A stretch of DNA of 50,329 nt. It comes from UBA1737 sp964541525. Its GTDB lineage: Bacteria; Bacillota_I; Bacilli_A; ML615J-28; CAG-313. Shown one piece after another: positions 18,625 to 25,500 of the stretch; within the stretch, counting starts at the first letter, position 1, and each line of letters starts with the position of its first letter. The position numbers were made by a program, and so were the translations under genes. The stretch lies in the NCBI GenBank assembly GCA_964541525.1, contig CAZIQF010000011.1, forward strand, positions 1 to 50,329, written 5' to 3'. The notes beneath the pieces were generated by a model that did not search any database, was not told the DNA's origin, and saw only the letters and a list, made by a program, of their open reading frames with translations.

Positions 18625-19112
18625 TAGTTTGCACCTCCTAATTTACGATATTCTTCTACAATTCCAGGTACACTTGATACAGCTACTTTAGGGTAAACTT
18701 TACCATTAATAGTAATTGCTGGAGCAATACCACATGCACCAATACAACGTAATGCATCTAAAGTAAATAATCCATCCTCTGATGTTTCACCTGGTTTAAT
18801 TTTTAAAATTTCAGAGAATTTGTCGATAACTTGTTGAGAACCTTTAACATAACATGCAGTACCTAAACATACACCAATTACATATTTTCCTTTTGGATTT
18901 AAAGAGAAAAATGAATAGAATGTAACAACACCATAGATCTCTGCAACAGGTACACCAGTTTTTTCTGATACTAATTCTTGTACTTCAAGTGGAATATATC
19001 CGTATTCCTTTTGAATATCACTAAGAATCATCATTAATGGTGTTTTCTCATCTTGATATCTTGCAATAATTTCATTGATTTGCTTTTCAGCAGCAGCACT
19101 TAAATGAGCCAT
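18624..19112 (-). CDS. hydC: NuoE-like hydrogenase subunit HydC
   Basis: 162 residues with the thioredoxin-like [2Fe-2S] fold of the complex I 24-kDa subunit: CLGTACYVKGS and RCIGACGIAPA carry the four cluster Cys. First gene of hydCBA. ATG at 19112 is preceded by TGGAGG; an upstream in-frame start at 19151 would include the promoter leader and has no ribosome binding site. Confidence 0.93.
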   Translation of the reverse strand: MAHLSAAAEKQINEIIARYQDEKTPLMMILSDIQKEYGYIPLEVQELVSEKTGVPVAEIYGVVTFYSFFSLNPKGKYVIGVCLGTACYVKGSQQVIDKFSEILKIKPGETSEDGLFTLDALRCIGACGIAPAITINGKVYPKVAVSSVPGIVEEYRKLGGAN

Positions 19113-19169
19113 AATTAACCTCCATTTTTTGTTACGATTATATAATAACACTATAATACGCCATTACTT

Positions 19170-19198
19170 ATTATATCAAATTATGTTTTTTTTTGCAA
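19170..19198 (-). promoter_or_regulatory. Sigma-A promoter of hydCBA
   Basis: Minus strand TTGCAA (19198-19193), 17-bp spacer, perfect TATAAT (19175-19170), about 58 bp before the hydC start. No operator palindrome is evident. Confidence 0.7.
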
Positions 19199-19329
19199 GT
19201 TAAATATCAATAAATATATATAGCAATATCAATTAATATCTATCTTATCCATTTTTATGATTGATAGAAATTATCATTTTTTAATATTTTTATTTATATG
19301 TAGGAAATATTTAATTGACTAATATTTCC

Positions 19330-19440
19330 TTTTTTAAATAAAAAGAATAGAAGCAACTTTCATCACAATCAAAAATCAAGGTGACAAAATTTTAATTACT
19401 CTCATTTTTGATAGATTATAAATCAAACCCAGTTGCTTAA
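19330..19440 (-). ncRNA. Candidate structured RNA (nested stems ending in a T-rich tract)
   Basis: Three inverted repeats nest here: outer stem AAGCAACT (19351-19358) with AGTTGCTT (19431-19438); inner stem ATCAAAAAT (19368-19376) with ATTTTTGAT (19404-19412); small hairpin GATT-ATA-AATC (19414-19424). On the minus strand the outer stem is followed by CTATTCTTTTTATTT, terminator-like, so I place it on that strand. It lies upstream of the hydC promoter, so it is not the hyd leader. It could instead be the relic end of a mobile element. The rest of 19199-19630 is AT-rich with no gene. Confidence 0.35.
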
Positions 19441-19631
19441 TCTATTTCTCCAATTATAACTTTATTTATTAATATCTTTTCACCTATTAATTTTACACTT
19501 TTTAACAACATATTATATTATATTATTTTAATTTCATTTATTATTTGTGCAACCTTTTTATCACATATTTTAGCATTTCTATAAACTCTTTAGGATTAGT
19601 GAACCTAGTATAAGATAAACTATATATTATA

Positions 19632-19718
19632 TTCAAAAATATTAACATATGAATTTTACAAAATGACTATGCTTATGTTTCTTAATTTTTTTGTAAAATT
19701 GCAAAGTTATTGACAGAT
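19632..19718 (+). mobile_element. IS1202-type internal deletion derivative (left end joined to right end)
   Basis: Bases 19641-19664 equal the left end of the IS remnant at 32909-32932, and 19668-19718 equal the right end at 552-602 base for base. The transposase gene between them is gone. TTACAAAAT occurs both in the left end and near the 3' end of the transposase gene (543-548 region), so the junction looks like deletion between short direct repeats. Confidence 0.8.
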
Positions 19719-20980
19719 AAAAATATTATTTTAACTAATATTGAATTTAAAAATAATACTTATTTTATCAACATAGAACAAACTAAAGATCCTAATCTTT
19801 CTTGTCCAAAATGTGGCGGTTTAGAACTAACCAATAACTTTTTTATACAAGATCTATTAAGTACTCTCCAATCAATGATTTTCCTTCTATTATTCTATTT
19901 AAACAAATTAGATTTAAATGCAAATATTGTAATAAAACATTTAATCAACAAACCACTCTAATTTCTAAAGGTTGTAATATTTCAACCATTGTAAAAGATA
20001 CTATTCTTGAAGAATCTTCCTATAAACAATCTTTTAAAGATGTTTCTCGTAGAACTAATGTTTCACAAACTACTGTTTCTAATGAATTTAAAAAGAATAT
20101 ACATAATTACAGATGCTCATTAACTCGTATTATATGTATTGATGAGTTTAAAGCTTCTACCATTGCTGGTAAATATGCTCTTATTATTGGCGATCCAGAA
20201 TCAGGTGAAATATTAGATATTCTTCCATCACGCTTACAAGAGTATATTTATCATTATTTTAATACAATCGATAAATCAGAGCGTTTAAGCGTTGAATATG
20301 TTGTAACAGACCTTTTTGAGTCTTATAGAACGATTTGTAAGAATCTTTTTTGGAATAGCATTCATATCGCAGATAGATTTCACTGGATTAGACTTAATAC
20401 TGAAGCTTTTAATAAAACCAGAATTTCTATAATGAATAACATATTAAAATCAAAAACAAAAGATAATGATAAATTAAGATATGCTGCTATTATTAAAAAA
20501 TATTATAAATTACTAATTGCCAATAATTATTCAAAAGAATCTTGGTTTTTTGATCAACAAGTATATAAAAACGCATATGTTTTTACATCTTATCAATCTG
20601 TAATAGAATATTGTGTAAATAATGATAGAGAACTTGAAGAAGCTTATCTCCTTCTTCAAGAACTATACAAAATAGCTAAATTATCTTCATTTGAAACAGC
20701 TAGAAAAGATTTATTAGAATGATGTGATAAAGTTGAAGAATCTGAATTCAATTTAAAAGAATTTAAGAAGACAGCACTAACTTATAAATCTTAGATAAAC
20801 GAAATAACAAATTCTTTTATTATTGATCCAATAACACATAAAATATTATCTAATGGTTTTATAGAAGGAAAAAAATAACTTTTGTAAAACAATAAAAAGA
20901 ATCGGATTTGGATATTCTGATTTTGATGTATTTAGATATAAAATTATAAATACAAATAAGAAAAAAAATAAAAAAAACTT
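19710..20980 (+). pseudogene. ISL3 family transposase, broken
   Basis: Fragments in more than one frame reconstruct an ISL3-type DDE transposase: zinc finger (CPKCGG, then CKYCNKTF in another frame after a shift near 19870), HTH (SFKDVSRRTNVSQTTVSNEF), DDE core (CIDEFKASTIAGKY, VVTDLFESYR, HIADRFHW) and the terminal NGFIEG...KRIGFGYSDFD motif. Defects: the frameshift near 19870, TGA at about 20720 and TAG at about 20792 (both at likely Trp codons), and one extra A at about 20872. The apparent TTG start belongs to the IS1202 remnant, so the true 5' end is lost. Confidence 0.85.
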
Positions 20981-21004
20981 AAAAATAATATATTTTTATA
21001 CGGC

Positions 21005-21033
21005 AAAAGGAATGGATTTTTCCATTCCTTTTT
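21005..21033 (+). terminator. Terminator-like hairpin after the ISL3 remnant
   Basis: AAAAGGAATGGA (21005-21016) pairs perfectly with TCCATTCCTTTT (21021-21032) around a TTTT loop, followed by more T. Confidence 0.75.
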
Positions 21034-21034
21034 A

Positions 21035-21113
21035 CAAAATTTTGTGATTATAAATAAAATATTTTGTGATTAATCTTATGATTTTATCACAAAATCACAA
21101 AATTTTTTATAGA
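21035..21113. repeat. Cluster of TTTTGTGA direct and inverted repeats
   Basis: TTTTGTGAT occurs twice (near 21040 and 21062), and its reverse complement ATCACAAAA recurs twice (near 21087 and 21094). ATTTTGTGAT pairs perfectly with ATCACAAAAT over a 15-base loop, so a stable hairpin forms. Nothing in the flanks shows a gene. Confidence 0.55.
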
Positions 21114-21125
21114 ACCGTGTTTTCT

Positions 21126-21260
21126 GACTAGATTTGTTTATAGGTCTATTTGTAATCTTACTAATATTCAATTAGGACTAGAGTTATATGCAGACCCTAT
21201 TTTTTCACCTCAAAAAACTTTTTTTATGAACTAGGGCTCATATATAAACCCAAAAAACCA
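21126..21260. repeat. Three degenerate IS-end-like repeats
   Basis: Three segments share the pattern G-A-CTAG followed by a T/A-rich block and (A/G)(A/G)ACC(C/T): about 21126-21148, GGACTAGAG...CAGACCC at 21173-21195 and GAACTAGGG...TAAACCC at 21228-21251. The last two are each followed by AAAAAACTTTTTT. They may be stacked right ends of ISL3-type elements. Otherwise the 20981-21302 gap is empty. Confidence 0.4.
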
Positions 21261-21302
21261 AAAAACTTTTTTGAGCCGCAATCTCTTCTTGAAATTAACC
21301 TA

Positions 21303-22145
21303 TTAAATTAAGGTAATTAAATACTCCATTTGTGATTTATCAAATGTATCTAATGCATAACTAAAATCTAATAAATCAACATCACAGTCGAATTCATTTT
21401 TTAAATATTCTTTAACTTTCTTAATCATATCATTTTTTTCTTTATTAATTAATAATTCTTTAAAAATTACAACAAAATCTAAATCACTTTTCTCTGTGTT
21501 ATTACCTTTTGCAAACGAGCCAAATAGATATAAATTTTCTATCTTGTAAGTGTTAATTAAGTCTTTTCTCAAAGTTTTTATCTTTTGTATCACTTCATCT
21601 CTTGATAATAGGCAAGCCTTCTTTTCTTTTTTTACTAATTCAATGTCATAAAATATTCTAATTAAACTAGATAGATCATTATTCTCAATTGCCTCTTTAT
21701 AGTCATTATGACAATATTCATAAGGCATTAAAAACCATCTATCTTTCTTTAGCATTATGTAATTAGATATTAAGAAAGCAAATTCAATATTATTTTTTTC
21801 TATATTATTTACGATGTAGAAATGAATTAGTGCGGCTAATGAATGAGGTGCAACATCAATATTTTTATAGTATATTCTAATAATTTGTGTTATTTCTTCA
21901 TCACTTAATAAACAATTGTTTAATAAATAATAAGACTGCAAAATTAATTGACTATCTAAAGGTTGCTTTAAATTATCATATATATAGTTTGCACAATTGC
22001 ATAATCTTTTGATATCTTTTTCAATAAATAATGTATTATTATTTCTATCATTGTAAATATCTTCAATTACATTTTTAATAATATTCGGATATTTAAATCT
22101 CAAAACACAAAAAATGATATTAATTATGTTCTTTTTCAAGTACAT
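21303..22145 (-). CDS. Nucleotidyltransferase (MNT)-domain protein of unknown role
   Basis: 280 residues. The N-terminal two thirds are predicted helical, with no family I recognise. The C-terminal about 95 residues form a polymerase-beta/MNT nucleotidyltransferase domain: LYLFGSFAKGNNTEKSDLDFVV (GS-x9-DxD) and a later DCDVDLLDF third acid. Start is uncertain: ATG at 22145 or TTG at 22172, neither with a clear ribosome binding site. Both overlap the immunity gene, so translation is probably coupled. As the last gene of the RHS operon it could be a second antitoxin-like protein (MNT proteins AMPylate partners in MNT-HEPN systems) or an unrelated passenger. Confidence 0.65.
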   Translation of the reverse strand: MYLKKNIINIIFCVLRFKYPNIIKNVIEDIYNDRNNNTLFIEKDIKRLCNCANYIYDNLKQPLDSQLILQSYYLLNNCLLSDEEITQIIRIYYKNIDVAPHSLAALIHFYIVNNIEKNNIEFAFLISNYIMLKKDRWFLMPYEYCHNDYKEAIENNDLSSLIRIFYDIELVKKEKKACLLSRDEVIQKIKTLRKDLINTYKIENLYLFGSFAKGNNTEKSDLDFVVIFKELLINKEKNDMIKKVKEYLKNEFDCDVDLLDFSYALDTFDKSQMEYLITLI

Positions 22146-22560
22146 ATAATAATTTATCCATTGTAAATCCAAACATACTTAAAATATCTTCAATTAATTT
22201 TTCCCCATTAAAATCTTCTTTTTTATTATCATCAACAACTTGAATTGACTCAATAATATTTTTTAGATATAGAAGAAGTTGAATATTTGTATCTGAATTC
22301 ACAAATTTATTATAATCTATTTTCAATCTAATATCAGCTTCTTTTTTCTTTCGATTAATAAATTTCCTTTCAGGTGTATTATTAAGGTCCTCACTTAAAA
22401 TCATAGTTATAATTCCTATACTTCTAAATTCAGCACCATAAGTATCATCATTTTCATCAGCTTCGATAAAACTTTTTAAAGTTTTATTCATTTCCATTAA
22501 TAATCTTCTAAAAGGTTCATTTGCTTTAAAAGATGTTTCTCCACTTAAAAAAATTTTCAT
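22120..22560 (-). CDS. Imm44-like immunity protein for the RHS toxin
   Basis: 146 residues, acidic, no signal peptide or membrane segment, so cytosolic. The start (MKIFLSGETSF) and the middle (EADIRLKIDYNKF) recall the Imm44 family of polymorphic-toxin immunity proteins; this is from memory and needs a profile search. GGAG lies 6 bases before the ATG. Its position 10 bp after the toxin gene is the standard place for immunity genes, which protect the producer by binding the toxin tip. Confidence 0.7.
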   Translation of the reverse strand: MKIFLSGETSFKANEPFRRLLMEMNKTLKSFIEADENDDTYGAEFRSIGIITMILSEDLNNTPERKFINRKKKEADIRLKIDYNKFVNSDTNIQLLLYLKNIIESIQVVDDNKKEDFNGEKLIEDILSMFGFTMDKLLYVLEKEHN

Positions 22561-22570
22561 TTTAATCTCC

Positions 22571-25500
22571 TTACCAAAAACTGTTATTTAAAGGTGGTAG
22601 TTTATCATACTGGTTATAGTAATTAACTATTTGATTGTGTTGCCACAAATGTATTTCGGCTTTTGTACCGCTAGTAACAATTTCCATATGTGTTTTTGTA
22701 TTTTGATAAAACTTCTTAGTATATCTCTTTACTCCTCTTATAGATTCACCAAATTTCATTGTTTCACCAGTATTATTATCTACTAATTTATAGCCATAAT
22801 TTGTTTTATCACATTTAAGAGAATTCCCATGCACAGCTTTTTCCATAACATCATCAACAGGAGTAGTTGATAGTGAATTATTATTTGCTTGAACTTTAGT
22901 AACTACATTTTTTTCAGCACCAGAACCACATAAATTATGTACCAATATATTATTATTTCCAACATAATAAGTATGAAAATCCTCAACCTCAAAATTATAT
23001 GTTGTTGCCTCACATGATAATTCTTCTACGTCCTTTTTAAATAATTTTGCAACACAATTATTATACAATAAAACTTCATCATTTTCAAGTAAATCACATG
23101 AATTAATCCATCCTAAATTATTTACATAAAATGGATGTTCCTCTGTACATACTATTTCTTCTTTTACGCCATCTTCATATTCAAATAATAAGTGAATCCA
23201 TTTCTTTGTTTTATTTTTAAAAACTTCTACAACTTTCTTTAAAGTTTTATCACCTGTCTTCTCATTATATGACCATACTTCATCTCCAATTTCTATATCT
23301 TCAATTGATTTATTTCCCAAAGATGTTAATACAAGTGTACCGGCAATAAAACATTCTGTTGGTGTTGAACATTTAGCACTAGCGGCTTTAGATAAAGCAG
23401 TAATTGCCTGACTAGCACAGAACATTAATGCACCAGTTGTAAAGCCATTAATAAATCCATAAATATATCCTTCTGCAAAGCCTTCCATAAATCCATTACC
23501 TTGAATCAAACTAATTATTCCACTAATTAATCCACCAATTATGGCTCCACTAATAGCTGCTTGTAATCCATAATATAACATTCCAATACCAAATCCAGAA
23601 GTTGCTGGTATACAAGTTAAAACTATAGCGACTATGAGTACAACTGCAAAAGCTATCCACTGAACTGCTTTCTTCCAATTCAGTTCCCACCACGTTTTTT
23701 TCAAAATTGGCTCATATGTTGGGTCTGGATATAATTCTGTATCTGTAAAAATTGTAGTACTATTCATCTCAAAAGTAATACTATTATCAACAGTTATTGC
23801 CAATCTATCATACGAATGGACATCATTAACATTTAAATTATCAATACTATTAGCATTTAAATATTGCATTAATACAGGTGAATAATATCTTCCATTCACA
23901 TAGTACAATTCAGTTTCTAAATCAAAATAATGTGACTTCCATCTAAATGGGTTGTTGTACAATATAAATCTATCTCTAGCTCCGTTTGTTGCATCACTAT
24001 CAATTGATAATTCAATTACATCACAATTTCCCCATGCATCATAAACATATTCTCCAATTACTTTACCTTGATACATTAATTTACTTACATTTCCTAAACT
24101 ATCTTTTAAGAAAGTAAAATTACAACCATCATAGTTGATTCCAGTAATACCCTCAGCATCATATAAATACTTCAAAACTTTAGTATCAGATGATGTGATT
24201 TGTTTTTCACCTAGAATTCTGCTGCCATCAAGAAAATAGTATACTTGTTTTGTATTTTTCAATATTCCATCTCTATATGTATCTATAATCTTAGAATATC
24301 TTACTCCTTGATAATTATAATTATACGTACTTCTCTTAGTTTCAGTTGTATAAGAATTTTCAATTGTATTGAAATTATACTTTTCTAATAAATTTCTACT
24401 GTTATAAGTAATAATTCCTTTTTCGTCCTTAACTACATTTCCATAGTTATCATATAAAATTTCTTTTAATTCATTATCAATTTTGATACTTATTCTTCTA
24501 CCTTTATCATACTTAAATTCTTTAATTTTTCTTCCGTTTAATGTTACACTTCGTAAATGGTCAGAAGTTTGGGAATAATCATACTCAATTGTACATTTTT
24601 CTACTCCATCATCTGTTCTAATCTCTTTTAATAATCTATCAAAAGTATCATAATTATATGAATAATTTCTTACTACTAAAGGTAATTTATCAAAATAATC
24701 TTCTGTAACAGGATTTTCTATAAATCTTTCACCACTTGATTTAACATTAACTATATTCCCTTTTGAATCGTAGGTATTTTCAAACTTCATTGATGCTTTT
24801 TCCCTAGTTAACCAATCTTGATCCCAATATTTAGATCTTGCCACATATTCAATTAAAGAAGGTAATATAGTACCATATTTATATCCTATGTTTTTTTCGA
24901 CACTCACATAATTATTAACATCAAATAGATTTTCATCTTTATATTCAATACCATCAATATATTTTTGTTTTAGTCTTCCTAAATAATCATATGAATAATT
25001 ATAATCTACTTCTTTATAATTCTCTTCAACTTTATCAAGTTCCTTATCCTCCATATCCACATATTTTGTTTTGATGATTCTTGGGTTAATGTATTTAGGG
25101 TGTCTTGCTCCAGACGAATCATCTTTAATGATTTTGGACATATAATATTTGCTATCTGCACCAAAATAATATTGTGTATCCCCAGTTCCAATTTGTCTTA
25201 CTAATGTTGCATCCACACCTTTTGGGCTATTGCCTGATGTTTGATAGCCACATGGTCTATTTTCATCATCATAAATATAAGTATATTCTTGGCCATCATA
25301 TGGGTCATTAATTTTTGATACTTTTAAAACTGATGAGCTTTCCTTAAATTTTTCTCCGCTTTGATATTCAAATTTTATAACATCTGCTTGTACATTATTG
25401 TTACTTTTATTTTCTTGAGTTAGGATTCTTCCATAATTATCAATTTTAGTTTTTGTTTCATATGCAGTAGTAACTAACTCATCATCAACTAATTTTTGAT

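Noticed and set aside
14968..19112. Complex I (nuo) operon
   Set aside because: NuoE- and NuoF-like subunits are followed by a protein with H-cluster motifs L1-L3, which NuoG lacks; these are HydC, HydB and HydA.
19199..19630. Small protein-coding genes or tRNA in the gap after hydC
   Set aside because: No frame with a ribosome binding site, no tRNA cloverleaf or CCA end; only the nested inverted repeats stand out.
20700..20830. Stops at likely Trp codons (TGA near 20720, TAG near 20792) suggesting UGA=Trp recoding
   Set aside because: One of the two stops is TAG, intact genes use TGG for Trp, and TGA ends real genes such as the permease at 44318 and the holin at 30648. The transposase is simply decayed.
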